DNA of 64,000 nucleotides from Leptonema illini DSM 21528 (GCF_000243335.1 NZ_JH597773.1:2944156-3008155); one strand, 5' to 3'. Counted from the stretch's first letter, positions 54,533 through 63,650 are shown. Program-made: numbers and translations. The notes: generated by a model not told the origin, from the letters alone.

Positions 54533-55554
54533 CGCACACTCTGCGGGAGTTGTTCAGAAACTGATTCACTGGCTGCAACTTCAACTAAAACCGCAAGATG
54601 ATCTGAACCAGAAACTGGAATGGTTCGCGCTTGCACGACGATCGGGCTTTCCGTACGAAGAAGCGTATAATCAATCCGAATGAAGGGGACAGGGAAGGTG
54701 TGGTCGGCCGGCCAGGTTCTCTGAAACGGCGGGCATCTTCCTGCATCGATCAATCCGTCGACAAAGGCGCTGTAAGCCGGATTCTGGTCGCTCAGGTTCA
54801 TATCGCCAAGAAGGACAACGTCTCTATCGAGACGGATAAGATCCTTCATAAATCGCAGATGCAAATCGCGGGAGCGCTGATCGTATAACCCAATAAGGCA
54901 ATGCAATCCGCGGCAATCCTGGTTTCGAACAAAGGGGATTCCGGCGTGAGCGACAAGGATGGTCCATTTACGATGCCTGATGTCGACCTGTGCCGACAGA
55001 ATGACCCGCGCATCGGGCGCAGAAAAACCTGGCCCCGGGTCATAGGTTTGCAGTTCAGCCAGAGGATAGCGGCTGAAGATCGCCTGAGTCCAGTAACCTT
55101 CCTCTGACTGTAGATAAAATGCAAAGGGCAACTCTCTTTGCAGAGCGGCACCTTCGGTTTTCAGGAATAACGGTGAGGTCTCTTGAAAGACCATGACATC
55201 CAGCTCAAGCTCGGCAGCAAGGCGGGCAAAATCGCGACCTCTGTCGACGGAACCGGCCAGATTCGCCGTGTAGGTTCGAAGAACGAGTTCTCCACCCTTC
55301 CCGGACAGGCAGTACTCCGGTGCGGATAGCAGCGAAAACGGCGCGTGAGCAAATGCAAAAAGGGCAAGCGGGAAATAAAGCCCTGTCTTACGCCCCAGCA
55401 GAATAAGTGCTGAGATTACGGAGGGCAATAAAAGGTAGGCCTGAATATTTGAGAGAAAGAGCAGCCATTGATTCTCAGGCAATAGAGTTCGCCCGATCAG
55501 ATACCCGGAAGCGATTACTATCTGTAGCTTGCAGAGTAAACGAAGCAGTCCCAC
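54529..55554 (-). CDS. Membrane-anchored endonuclease/exonuclease/phosphatase family protein
   Basis: 341 aa. Two or three membrane helices (residues 7-75) precede an EEP catalytic domain: YTANL, FQETSP (metal Glu), LGDMNLSDQNPAY (Asp/Asn), RIDYTLL and SGSDHLAVLVEV with the catalytic Asp-His. Membrane forms of this fold include lipid phosphatases and extracytoplasmic nucleases; the substrate is not readable. GTG start at 55554 is the only plausible one; the first membrane helix begins there. Confidence 0.85.
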   Translation of the reverse strand: MGLLRLLCKLQIVIASGYLIGRTLLPENQWLLFLSNIQAYLLLPSVISALILLGRKTGLYFPLALFAFAHAPFSLLSAPEYCLSGKGGELVLRTYTANLAGSVDRGRDFARLAAELELDVMVFQETSPLFLKTEGAALQRELPFAFYLQSEEGYWTQAIFSRYPLAELQTYDPGPGFSAPDARVILSAQVDIRHRKWTILVAHAGIPFVRNQDCRGLHCLIGLYDQRSRDLHLRFMKDLIRLDRDVVLLGDMNLSDQNPAYSAFVDGLIDAGRCPPFQRTWPADHTFPVPFIRIDYTLLRTESPIVVQARTIPVSGSDHLAVLVEVAASESVSEQLPQSVR

Positions 55555-55584
55555 GGCGCCTGCTACCGTCGGACAAAGCGAGGT

Positions 55585-56058
55585 TCAATTAAGCTCATCC
55601 AGCTCATCAAACCATGCGCTGATAACGGACCTGATTGCATCTCTTGTGAACTCAGTCGTTGTCGTATGGGATTCTCCAAGCGCAAGAATCTTCCCGGATT
55701 CCACTGCAAGCATCTTACCATAAAAGACGATTTCGTAGGATGGCATATCGGCGCCCTGAACATTAACCCGGAGCGACCCGACAAGAACGGCATCGGCTGT
55801 TGCAAGCCGACCAATCTGTAGGCTCTTTGAGTTATCATACAAACCGGTATTCATCAAAGAATGCTCTTTGAGCAATAAAACGACAGCACTGCGATCAAGC
55901 GGATTGAACCCTCTGGAAAGCAGGTGGCGATTCATAATATTTATCATATCACTCTCAAGTTCGTGCAGACGCCCCTGTGTTCTTTGTACTTTCTCAGCCT
56001 GGCGAGTTTGAAAAGAAGGACGCTGAACCCCTTGATTCGTGCTGTCAATTGTTTTCAA
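55585..56058 (-). CDS. CsgG/LpoB-like fold protein, possibly 5'-truncated
   Basis: About 157 aa. LLSRGFNPLDRSAVVLLLKE, IGRLATADAVLVGSLRVN and MLAVESGKILALGES follow the CsgG/LpoB/FlgT-type pattern (strand-helix around 'GkllgAdavlvGsv'). Those proteins are normally exported lipoproteins, but this one has no signal peptide; the first in-frame start is a weak TTG at 56058 and the next ATG is at 55947. Either a cytosolic variant or a decayed gene. Confidence 0.55.
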   Translation of the reverse strand: MKTIDSTNQGVQRPSFQTRQAEKVQRTQGRLHELESDMINIMNRHLLSRGFNPLDRSAVVLLLKEHSLMNTGLYDNSKSLQIGRLATADAVLVGSLRVNVQGADMPSYEIVFYGKMLAVESGKILALGESHTTTTEFTRDAIRSVISAWFDELDELN

Positions 56059-56117
56059 TGCATTCGCTCTTGAAGGTCTGTTAAGAACAAAAAGAGGAGG
56101 TTATCTCATTTTTTTAC

Positions 56118-56129
56118 TTGTCCAGACAA
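56118..56129. promoter_or_regulatory. TTGTC-CA-GACAA palindrome upstream of DoxX/cytochrome pair
   Basis: Perfect 5-bp arms around CA, 46 bases before the DoxX start. TTGTCC could also serve as -35, with TATCTA 17 bases on (56141-56146), which would make the palindrome overlap the promoter as an operator. Confidence 0.4.
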
Positions 56130-56174
56130 TTAAATTTACTTATCTATCAATTATCCGTCTTGGAGGAGCATCCT

Positions 56175-56567
56175 ATGAAATACCTGTTCACCACCTTCCG
56201 GCTTATGCTCGGAGCGGTCTTCTTCGCCTTCGGTTGGTCGAAGTTCATTCCCTTTATCCCGACGCCTCCGGTTCCGCCAGAGGCGTCCATGTTCATCGGC
56301 GCTCTCGTCGCCACCGGCTATCTCTGGTCACTCATCGGAGTCATCGAAATCACAGCCGGCGCTCTGCTGCTGGCAAATCGGCTCATCCCTCTGGCACTGC
56401 TTCTGCTTGCGCCGATCGTGACGAACATCGTGCTGTATCTCGTGCTTCTTGCGCAGAATCCGATGGCTTATGGCATGAGCGTTTTTCTGTTAACGGCGGG
56501 CATTACGCTGGCAACACAACACTGGAATCGCTTTGCCCCCATCTTTCAGATGCGGAGAGAGGCGTGA
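56175..56567 (+). CDS. DoxX family membrane protein
   Basis: 130 aa, four membrane helices. FRLMLGAVFFAFGWSKFIPF and GVIEITAGALLLANR are typical of DoxX proteins. Has a GGAGG site before ATG 56175 and overlaps the next gene by 4 bases. Coupling to a c-type cytochrome lipoprotein suggests involvement in an electron-transfer reaction at the inner membrane (inference). Confidence 0.82.
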   Translation: MKYLFTTFRLMLGAVFFAFGWSKFIPFIPTPPVPPEASMFIGALVATGYLWSLIGVIEITAGALLLANRLIPLALLLLAPIVTNIVLYLVLLAQNPMAYGMSVFLLTAGITLATQHWNRFAPIFQMRREA

Positions 56568-56890
56568 GCATAAAAAGCGGATTGCTGGCCGCATGCCTGC
56601 TTCTTGCGTCCTGTGCAGTCGGCCTGTCGGAGTTCCGATCGGCCGGCTGTCAGGCCTGCCATCTGAACACGCCGTCGGGATCAGGCCCTTCGATCCAGGA
56701 GATTCAGGAGGCCTATAGCGGCGATGCCGAGGAACTGGCCGCCTTTCTTCGCGGCGAAAGGCGGCCGCGGGTCGATCCGGCGCGGTTTGCGGCGATGCAA
56801 CCAGCACTGGAAATCGCAAAACGATGGTCTGATGAGGAGCGGATGCGCGTGGCGCAGTTTCTGGCCGGCCAGGAATCAGCGGAGAGATAA
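56564..56890 (+). CDS. Mono-haem c-type cytochrome lipoprotein
   Basis: 108 aa. GTG start overlapping the DoxX stop, with GGAG at good distance. Signal peptide with lipobox LLASC (Cys15), then a single haem-binding motif CQACH, followed by PSGSGPSIQEIQEAYSGDAE and a helical end containing MQPALEIAKRWSDEERMRVA, a usual Met-ligand region for small cytochromes c. Expected to sit on the periplasmic face. Confidence 0.8.
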   Translation: MSIKSGLLAACLLLASCAVGLSEFRSAGCQACHLNTPSGSGPSIQEIQEAYSGDAEELAAFLRGERRPRVDPARFAAMQPALEIAKRWSDEERMRVAQFLAGQESAER

Positions 56891-56928
56891 CCGGCTGTGC
56901 AGTCGGCCGGAAGCGGTTCAGAAACGAG

Positions 56929-57402
56929 TTAGCTGCGAAGATCCATGAGCAGGCCTCGAATCTCGTCGAGGTTGCGCAGGATCTGAAAGCCTGTGTTGGA
57001 CTTCGATTGCAGGGCCATCATCATGCGATGGAGCCGGTCGTCGATGATCTGCAGGACGTTCAGCTCAACGTCGTTGCCGCGAACCCGCCTTTTCAGTTTC
57101 GCGACCTTCATGTTGCTATTGAGGATTTCGCGTGCGATGCCTTTCACAAGCTCGCGATAGCTGCTCAGATTCTCAGGAGACGGATTTTCAATGAGCAGGC
57201 GTTCCGCCCCCGGCAGCGACGACCAGAGCTTGTGCAGATCGCGGGTCTCTTCTTCGTGGGCAGGTAGAACCGTGTTCAGGATCTCCTGAAATCCCGAGAC
57301 CTCGCTCTCGACGGCAGCCGCTGAGACCGCACTGCCGTCCGGGCGCAGTTTGCGATCGCGACGTAATCTTACGTCTCTATCAGTTGTCGTCCGGATCTGC
57401 AT
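56929..57402 (-). CDS. YaaR/DUF327 family protein
   Basis: 157 aa, mainly helical. FQEILNTVLPAHEEETRDLH, then LLIENPSPENLSSYRELVKG and VLQIIDDRLHRMM match the DUF327 (YaaR) family, found in Firmicutes and spirochetes; function unknown. GGAG precedes ATG 57402. Divergent from the second penicillin acylase gene and convergent with the cytochrome gene. Confidence 0.85.
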   Translation of the reverse strand: MQIRTTTDRDVRLRRDRKLRPDGSAVSAAAVESEVSGFQEILNTVLPAHEEETRDLHKLWSSLPGAERLLIENPSPENLSSYRELVKGIAREILNSNMKVAKLKRRVRGNDVELNVLQIIDDRLHRMMMALQSKSNTGFQILRNLDEIRGLLMDLRS

Positions 57403-57527
57403 ACTCTCCGTATCGGCAGAATCCGAAACAGGTCAAGCAGTTCTCGGCATGCCCTGTATTGAGAATCACGCGGTTTTTGCAGAACCTTATTGACAGCCTC
57501 TTTCCAGAGGATTGTGCTGAAACCTCA

Positions 57528-59714
57528 ATGCAATCCTCCTCTACCTTTTCTCTGAACGGTCGCTACGGGCAGATATCCATCGAACGACAGGAGGACGGCT
57601 TTCCGCTGATCCGCGCCGGAGCAAAGGCCGATGCTCTGTTCGGTCTCGGGTTTATACACGCCGTCGATCGTCAGATGCAGATGTGGATGCTGAAAACCGT
57701 TTGCATGGGCCGTGCCTCAGAATGGCTGGCCGCCGAGCCCGACCTCATCGCCCTTGATCGCCTTCTGCGCTGGATCGACTTCTACGGCGATGCGGGCAAA
57801 GAATACGAAAGGCTCGGCGCGAAAACGAAGGCGCTGCTTGAGGCCTACTGTAGCGGCGTAAATGCCGGCATTCGCCATGCCGGTACTCCGTTTGAGATGC
57901 GACTGGTGCGTCATCCGCGTCCGGCATGGGAGCCGCGCGACATCCTCGCACTGATCAAGATGATCGGATTTCTCGGATTGACCCAGACGCAGGGCGATTC
58001 CGAGAAATTCATCATTCACCTGCTTCGCGAGGGGATTCCGGTCGACCTGCTTCGCGAACTATTCCCGGCGTTGAAAGATAAGGTGACGCCCGACTATCTT
58101 CAGACGCTGCGCTCGCTTCGCTCTTTCGAAGCGCCGGGTGGGTTATCCAGGCTGAGCTCGCTCTTTGCCGTCAGCGCGAGCAATAACTGGGTCGTCGGCC
58201 CTTCGCGCACCGAAGCCGAGCAGGCCATCGTATGCGGCGATCCGCATCTTTCGCTTTCTCTGCCGTCTGTCTGGTATCCGGTGAACATGCAATTCGACGA
58301 CGGCTATTTCATCGGCGCTACGATGGCAGGCGCCCCTCTTCCCGTTTTCGGACGCACGGCCGATCTCTCATGGACGGTCACCTATGGAACGGCCGATACG
58401 ATCGATTATTCCATCGAAGAAATCCGGCAGGGACGGTATCGTCGCGGCAACCGCTGGCTGCCGCTGAAGCCGCGCGAAGATCTACTCAAGCCGAAGGGCA
58501 AAGAGGCGCAGAAGCTGCGCTTCTACGAAACCGACGCCGGTCTGATCGAAGGCGAAGTCGTTGAAGACGGTCATTATCTCTGTTACGCCTGGACGGGACG
58601 CAAAGATGTCTCGGCCGAGACCGTCGAATCCTTCCTGAAGCTCTACTCGGTAAAGGATGTGAAGACCGCGCAGAAGACCTTCGCCGCCATGCCGTTCGCG
58701 GCCTTCCACTGGGTGTGCGCCGACCGCGAGGGCAACATCGGCTACCAGATGAGCGGAGTCGTTCCGAAGCGGCAGCGTGGCGTCTCGGGTCTATTGCCTT
58801 TCGTCATGTGGAATAAAAAGCGCCCCTGGACGGGCATGGTCGCTCCCGAGCATATGCCGCAGTCGTATAACCCTCCGGAGGGATACATCGTTACCGCGAA
58901 CAACGATCTCGGTCATCTTGCAAAGGCGGACGTCTTCACGCTGCCCATGCCCTCTTACAGGGCGGATCGTATAACGAGAGCGCTCAAGCAGAGCAAACAC
59001 TGGACGGTCGATGAGATGAAGGAACTGCAGTACGATCGGCTTTCTCTACAGGCCGAGAAGTTCATGCATATCCTGCGCCCTCTGCTTCCCGATACGCGAA
59101 AGGGAAAGCTACTCGCTGAATGGAATCTGTGTTACGAAGCGGACAGTATCGGCGCCACGCTTTTCGAGGCCGTCTATCGCGAGCTTCTATTCGAGGTGTT
59201 CGGAACCGTTCTCGGCACGAAGCAGATGCAGGCCGTCATCGAACAGAGCTCGCTCTTTGCCATGCTGCACGGATTCTTCGACAGGGTGCTTCTGAAGCGA
59301 CGCTCGCGGTGGTTCGGCGACAGGGAACGCGAAGAGATCATGCGTATCGCCATCGAACGGGCGCTCAGCATGCCCGAGGCCCGTTACGGCCAGCGCCACT
59401 CGTTTTATATCGAAAACCTGTTCTTCGGCGGAAAGCTTCCGCGCTTCCTTGGATTCGATGCCGGTCCTTTGCCGCTCCCTGGCAGCCGGGCGACGATTCC
59501 GCAGGCGCAGGTCTTTCGTCTGATGGGCCGACAGGCGTCCTTTGCGCCGAGCATCCGATTTATTACCGACATGGGAACGGATGAGGCCTTTATCAATAAT
59601 CCAGGCGGCCCCTCAGACCGCCGCTTCTCGGATCTCTATACAAAAGGCCTTGATGACTGGCTAACAGGGCGCTACTATCGTTATGCGGCGCCAGGCCGGC
59701 AGGAAGATGGATGA
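57528..59714 (+). CDS. Penicillin acylase family protein without signal peptide
   Basis: 728 aa. ALFGLGFIHAVDRQMQMWML matches the alpha-chain start of the S45 family; the beta chain should begin at Ser218 in SASNNWVVGPSR. CGDPHLSLSLPSVWYP, YGTADTIDYSIEE and YIVTANNDLG complete it. There is no signal peptide or membrane anchor in this start, unlike the paralogue at 2098, so it is predicted cytosolic. Upstream in-frame codons from 57384 are probably not translated. Substrate unknown. Confidence 0.87.
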   Translation: MQSSSTFSLNGRYGQISIERQEDGFPLIRAGAKADALFGLGFIHAVDRQMQMWMLKTVCMGRASEWLAAEPDLIALDRLLRWIDFYGDAGKEYERLGAKTKALLEAYCSGVNAGIRHAGTPFEMRLVRHPRPAWEPRDILALIKMIGFLGLTQTQGDSEKFIIHLLREGIPVDLLRELFPALKDKVTPDYLQTLRSLRSFEAPGGLSRLSSLFAVSASNNWVVGPSRTEAEQAIVCGDPHLSLSLPSVWYPVNMQFDDGYFIGATMAGAPLPVFGRTADLSWTVTYGTADTIDYSIEEIRQGRYRRGNRWLPLKPREDLLKPKGKEAQKLRFYETDAGLIEGEVVEDGHYLCYAWTGRKDVSAETVESFLKLYSVKDVKTAQKTFAAMPFAAFHWVCADREGNIGYQMSGVVPKRQRGVSGLLPFVMWNKKRPWTGMVAPEHMPQSYNPPEGYIVTANNDLGHLAKADVFTLPMPSYRADRITRALKQSKHWTVDEMKELQYDRLSLQAEKFMHILRPLLPDTRKGKLLAEWNLCYEADSIGATLFEAVYRELLFEVFGTVLGTKQMQAVIEQSSLFAMLHGFFDRVLLKRRSRWFGDREREEIMRIAIERALSMPEARYGQRHSFYIENLFFGGKLPRFLGFDAGPLPLPGSRATIPQAQVFRLMGRQASFAPSIRFITDMGTDEAFINNPGGPSDRRFSDLYTKGLDDWLTGRYYRYAAPGRQEDG

Positions 59715-59715
59715 T

Positions 59716-59736
59716 CTCAGGCTTCAGAAGCCTGAG
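59716..59736 (+). terminator. Hairpin after the second penicillin acylase gene
   Basis: CTCAGGCTT, loop CAG, AAGCCTGAG: perfect 9-bp stem directly after the stop codon, followed by CTTTC. A second smaller hairpin (CTTCAA-TGGG-TTGAAG) lies at 59754-59769. Weak U-tract. Confidence 0.55.
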
Positions 59737-59785
59737 CTTTCAGCGGCTCGAAACTTCAATGGGTTGAAGCTTCTGTGGCCGGAGT

Positions 59786-61132
59786 TCAATCGATCGAAGT
59801 CCCGAGCCTGATGAACGAAAACGGAGCCTTTGCCGCCTTCTTCATATTGACGCATTCCGTTTTTCCGATCGATCGGCGCAGCTGCTTCACATAAAGCTTG
59901 ATATCAGAAGGCCACTTCTCTGCGTCCATCCCCCAGCCCGCAGGACCTGCATCGGTTACGTAAGCAAGCTCGTTAAAAGAGATAAGAAGCACCTGGTCTT
60001 TCTTCACTGAAAAATCCTTCTGCGTGGCGAAGCGTCGTTCGTAAATAACCGAGCCGATTGCCTTACCTTTATCATCGATAATCTTCCATTCGACGATCAC
60101 GCCCGGAATCGTATGCTTCTCGCCATCGGACAGCTCATCGGTTGTGAAGCTGCCGAGTTTCTTGCAGGCTCCGCGGCGAAGCGTCAGCTTTTCTTCGGCA
60201 AAGCGTATCTCATCGCCGGCCGAACAATCGATGAGATACTGCCATCCCTCGGAGTAGTATTTCGTCTGCGACGGAAAGATCGGATCAATAATACGTATTC
60301 GGTAAACGCCGGCCTTGATCAGATGATAGAAATCCGTACCGCCTGCAATATACACGACCTCACGCCCGCGCTTCGATTCTTCGCGCAGGGCGGATAACAC
60401 ATCCTTATGCCAGATGCGCCATCCGTTGCCCGAAAGCCTGTACCAGATGTTGGCGTAGAAGAGGCGCGCGACGGGATATTTCTCGGGACTATTCAGGAAT
60501 TGCTGGAACCGGGCGCCATGCTTCGATCCGAATGCGTATTCGAACATACGGTTCGCCATTCCAAACAGCCGGTCTTCGCTATCCTGTCCGGCCACGTCAA
60601 GAGGAACGATCAGAGCCTTACGATAGAGGGCTCCCAGCTTCGAGGCTCCACCGTCTTTTTCGGCGGTGTTGATCTCCTGCGAGCTGAAGCCGCTTTTTTC
60701 AAGCCTTGCAACAAAGGCCGGCATATCGTCGCTGAGTTCCTGAACGATCACTTTCATGGCCGCCTTGAAGCGAAGCTCGGCGTCGCTGCGTCGCTTCTGG
60801 TCGGCAGCCGAGACGGCAAAATCCTCGGCCTTCAAACCGAGGAAGCCTGCGCGCGACCGCATCTCGGGAGGAAATTCATCTGCAAGGATCTTTAGCGGCT
60901 GATCGGCAAAGACGACCTGATCCATTCGCTGGTCTCCATATACATACTGCCAGGCCTTCCACTTCTTAAAGACATCGTCGGCCGACTGGCTTCGCGGCGC
61001 CGCATGCAAACGGGCTGCTGAGGGCGTAAGCATGGCTAACGCTATACCGACGATCGGACTGGCTGAAATCAGGGCGGTGAAAAGAGCCGAGAAGGCCCTT
61101 CTTGCGATCGATCGTTGCAGATGCAGTTTCAT
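59786..61132 (-). CDS. Secreted protein of unknown function
   Basis: 448 aa. Signal peptide at residues 1-45 (long, ending RLHAAP). Not recognised. Visible features are FPPEMRSRAGFLGL near 90, a middle with YIAGGTDFYHLIKAGVYRIRIIDPIF and KYYSEGWQYLIDC, and a beta-rich C-terminal half with paired Cys. No catalytic motif. AAAGGA precedes ATG 61132. It lies 38 bases downstream of the SDR-like gene and may be co-transcribed with it. Confidence 0.75.
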   Translation of the reverse strand: MKLHLQRSIARRAFSALFTALISASPIVGIALAMLTPSAARLHAAPRSQSADDVFKKWKAWQYVYGDQRMDQVVFADQPLKILADEFPPEMRSRAGFLGLKAEDFAVSAADQKRRSDAELRFKAAMKVIVQELSDDMPAFVARLEKSGFSSQEINTAEKDGGASKLGALYRKALIVPLDVAGQDSEDRLFGMANRMFEYAFGSKHGARFQQFLNSPEKYPVARLFYANIWYRLSGNGWRIWHKDVLSALREESKRGREVVYIAGGTDFYHLIKAGVYRIRIIDPIFPSQTKYYSEGWQYLIDCSAGDEIRFAEEKLTLRRGACKKLGSFTTDELSDGEKHTIPGVIVEWKIIDDKGKAIGSVIYERRFATQKDFSVKKDQVLLISFNELAYVTDAGPAGWGMDAEKWPSDIKLYVKQLRRSIGKTECVNMKKAAKAPFSFIRLGTSID

Positions 61133-61170
61133 ACTTATTTTCCTTTCAGAGAGACTTACAAGAGAGCTTT

Positions 61171-61770
61171 TTACAAACCTGCGTTCAGTCTGGACGCTAT
61201 GAGATCCATGATCCCGTCGGCCATCTGCGCAGCGTCGCAGGGTTCGAGAAAGCGAACCCGGGCCGACGGCATTTCACTCTCAAGAGAGCGGGCAAATCCG
61301 CGCAGGCCCTCCGTTGATATGGCCGATCCCGGAGAGGCGTGATCCGCAGACGGCGCAAGAACGATCAGGGGCTGAGGTGTGAAGACGGGCAGCATCGCAT
61401 GCACAAGCGCCGCCGGAGCGAAGAGATTCCTGCGCAACTGCATCTGCAATTGATGATGGGACAGTTTTTTGATAGAAGCTCCGCCTTCAAAATCCGCAAT
61501 GCTGACGATGCCATCGATATGGCCCCAACGCTCCGCGACCGAACGAGCGATGAGCTTCAACCAGCTGGCCCGCGAAGGATCCATGCGAAAAAAGAGCATC
61601 CGTTCTGCATTGTAAGTCGCCGTCTTTTGAATCGTCTTTTCAAGATCACCATATCTTGAAAGAAGAACCAGTCGAACATCGTATGCAAGCAGTCGCTGTA
61701 CAACAAGATGCCCGGCAGCCGTGCCGGCGCCAGAGATAAGATAGACGGGAGTATCGCTTTTTTCAGACAT
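61171..61770 (-). CDS. Degenerate SDR-fold protein
   Basis: 199 aa. PVYLISGAGTAAGHLVVQRL retains the Rossmann glycine region (GAGTAAG), and the DxxxRxxWL and HIDGIVSIADF strand follow. At the catalytic position, where classical SDRs have Tyr-x3-Lys, the sequence reads PGSAISTEGLRGF, lacking both Tyr and Lys, so it is probably not an active dehydrogenase. ATG 61770 has only a weak ribosome site. Confidence 0.7.
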   Translation of the reverse strand: MSEKSDTPVYLISGAGTAAGHLVVQRLLAYDVRLVLLSRYGDLEKTIQKTATYNAERMLFFRMDPSRASWLKLIARSVAERWGHIDGIVSIADFEGGASIKKLSHHQLQMQLRRNLFAPAALVHAMLPVFTPQPLIVLAPSADHASPGSAISTEGLRGFARSLESEMPSARVRFLEPCDAAQMADGIMDLIASRLNAGL

Positions 61771-61819
61771 CCGGGATGAAATCAGAGAAACCCGGGCAAC
61801 TGCCTCTGCAAGCGTTAAA

Positions 61820-61905
61820 TCACACCCGCACCCACTCTCACCACGCGGGTGGTGCTTTGCTGTCTGGTTGAGCACCAGGCCTGGTTCGAGCGGGTGCGGG
61901 TGTGA
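61820..61905. repeat. Structured intergenic element with 14-bp perfect terminal arms
   Basis: TCACACCCGCACCC (61820-61833) and GGGTGCGGGTGTGA (61892-61905) are exact reverse complements. Inside are a CACCAC-GCGG-GTGGTG hairpin (61839-61854) and the palindrome ACCAGGCCTGGT (61874-61885). The whole can fold into a closed stem with two branches, reminiscent of a REP/BIME- or MITE-like unit or a structured RNA. It lies upstream of the SDR-like gene in a 364-base gene-free stretch (61771-62134) that otherwise shows only a terminator. Confidence 0.6.
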
Positions 61906-62074
61906 CGGTCAGGGTAAGACAATTGATGCATGCAGGCGTCATCTCGGCGCGCACAGGGGGAGCAGGCGGGATTCGGGCGTCTGCCTGGCGAACAGAAAGG
62001 TTGGATGGGAATAACGCTTGCCTAACCTATCCTTCTACGGCTTGAATTCCTGCCGGCTGTAGCACTCTCAGGGC

Positions 62075-62098
62075 AAAAAAAAGCGCCCCGGAGGACGC
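62075..62098 (-). terminator. Intrinsic terminator of the OmpA-like gene
   Basis: On the minus strand: GCGTCC, loop TCCG, GGGCGC, then eight T (62075-62082 on the plus strand read as A). One G-T pair in the stem. It terminates the TatD-OmpA transcript. Confidence 0.85.
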
Positions 62099-62134
62099 CT
62101 TCTTTACGCATTCATATTTCGCTGAAAAAACGAA

Positions 62135-62677
62135 TTACTTCGCTTTCGGAACGATTTTGAACGTTACACGACGGTTCAGCTGATCTTTTGCATCAACGCC
62201 GCGAGCGGGTTCGTCGTCAGCAACGCCTGCTACGCTCATCTTGTCGGTAGGGATACCGGCATTTTTCAGAGCGGCCAGAACCTGCTGAGCACGTGCCTTT
62301 GAGTAGTAAAGGTTACCCAGACGGCCATCAGCCTGACGATCACGCGGACCGATGGAGCAGGTGTGACCTGTTACTTGCAGAACATAGTCGGTATCGATCT
62401 TGGAAAGGGCTTCCTCGATCAGAGCTTTGTTTGAAGTGGCCCATTTCTGGAAATCGGCAGCGGGAACGGCAGTGGCTTTGTACTCCCATCCCTGGTTGTT
62501 CGGTGAGTAGGACACTTCAGCAAGGCTCTTGTTAATCGTGTCAATTACGAAGTTGCGGCTTGTAGAGCTGTCTCCGGAATTGTCCGTTGAATCGGTCGTC
62601 GTCTGACCGCTCTGGCAGGCTGTGAGACCGAAACCAAGCATCATAACTGCAACGGAAAGGAACATTTTTTTAGTCAT
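62135..62677 (-). CDS. OmpA-like lipoprotein
   Basis: 180 aa. Signal peptide MTKKMFLSVAVMMLGFG with lipobox LTAC. C-terminal OmpA-type peptidoglycan-binding domain: YVLQVTGHTC, SKARAQQVLAALKNAGI, and DQLNRRVTFKIV (Asn-Arg-Arg-Val signature). An anchor between outer membrane and peptidoglycan is expected. The start at 62677 is chosen because GAGG lies 11 bases before it and upstream starts lengthen the signal unnaturally. 49 bases after TatD. Confidence 0.88.
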   Translation of the reverse strand: MTKKMFLSVAVMMLGFGLTACQSGQTTTDSTDNSGDSSTSRNFVIDTINKSLAEVSYSPNNQGWEYKATAVPAADFQKWATSNKALIEEALSKIDTDYVLQVTGHTCSIGPRDRQADGRLGNLYYSKARAQQVLAALKNAGIPTDKMSVAGVADDEPARGVDAKDQLNRRVTFKIVPKAK

Positions 62678-62726
62678 ATCAGTCATTACCTCGATCATAG
62701 AGTAAGAACGCCCTCTGGCGTCTCTA

Positions 62727-63650
62727 TCAGGCCGGGGCCCGAGGGATAATATTATCCTTCGATCGCAGGAACGCAAGCGAATTTTCTCGGATTTTCTCGA
62801 TCACCCGCTCCGGGGACTCGCCAAGCCGTTCTGCTCGCAAATTTGCAAGAAAATGCAGGGTAGAGGCGACGTAAGCCGGCATATTGCCCTTTCCGCGGTG
62901 CGGAACGGGGGCCAGATAAGGGGCATCCGTTTCGACCATCAGGCATTCGAGCGGCAGTTTTATGGCCGCCTCGTGCAGCGTGTGCGAATTCTTGAAAGTT
63001 AGAATTCCGCTGAAAGAGATCTTCCAGCCCAGCTCGACAAAAGGCATCGCTTCTTCATAACTGTAAGTAAAACAGTGCAGAACCCCTGTTAACCCGGGGC
63101 GTTCGCGCACCATACGAAGAGTATCGGTCACGGCCTGACAGCTTCCTTTCACATACTGTCGATCGTCTCTTGTGTGGATGACGACGGGCAGATTCAACTC
63201 GACGGCGAGATTGAGATGCTGTCGAAGCGCCTCTTTCTGCTCTTCGACAAACTGCTTTGTATGGAAGTAATCGAGTCCCGTTTCGCCGATTCCCATGAGG
63301 TCGCCGCGATCCCTGTTTTCGCGTACGATTTTAAATATTCCGGGCAATAGATCGTGGCGCTCGCCGTTCTCAGGATGTAAACCCGCAGTCCAGTAAAGTC
63401 GTAGCTCTGTATCGGCTCTGCCATTCCACGATGCGGCCAGCGACTCATTAAAGCGGCTCGACTCAAGATCGGTTGCTATCTGCACAACGGCCTCAAGTCC
63501 GGCCTGCTCCGCTTCAAGCAGGCATTGTTCGGCCGACGGTCCCTCGCGGGCGATCAGGTCAAGATGGCAATGCGTATCAATCACCTGTCCAGAAAAATGA
63601 ATCCGGACTGCATCGCATCTGAAAAAAAGGCCGCTATGTATTTGGTGCAT
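62727..63650 (-). CDS. TatD family metal-dependent hydrolase
   Basis: About 307 aa. Metal-binding motifs: [19 protein letters not shown] (Glu), [16 protein letters not shown] and [10 protein letters not shown]. TatD proteins are Mg-dependent 3'-5' nucleases (DNA repair/tRNA editing roles). ATG 63650 is chosen because an alternative at 63701 overlaps the lpxA start codon. The true start may be even later, as the family usually begins just before IDTHCH. Confidence 0.88.
   Translation of the reverse strand: MHQIHSGLFFRCDAVRIHFSGQVIDTHCHLDLIAREGPSAEQCLLEAEQAGLEAVVQIATDLESSRFNESLAASWNGRADTELRLYWTAGLHPENGERHDLLPGIFKIVRENRDRGDLMGIGETGLDYFHTKQFVEEQKEALRQHLNLAVELNLPVVIHTRDDRQYVKGSCQAVTDTLRMVRERPGLTGVLHCFTYSYEEAMPFVELGWKISFSGILTFKNSHTLHEAAIKLPLECLMVETDAPYLAPVPHRGKGNMPAYVASTLHFLANLRAERLGESPERVIEKIRENSLAFLRSKDNIIPRAPA

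Noticed and set aside
62020..62026. GCCTAAC as an integron attC core
   Set aside because: The matching GTTRRRY partner is not found at a suitable distance to the right; GTTAAAT at 61814 is on the wrong side. No integrase or cassettes are present.
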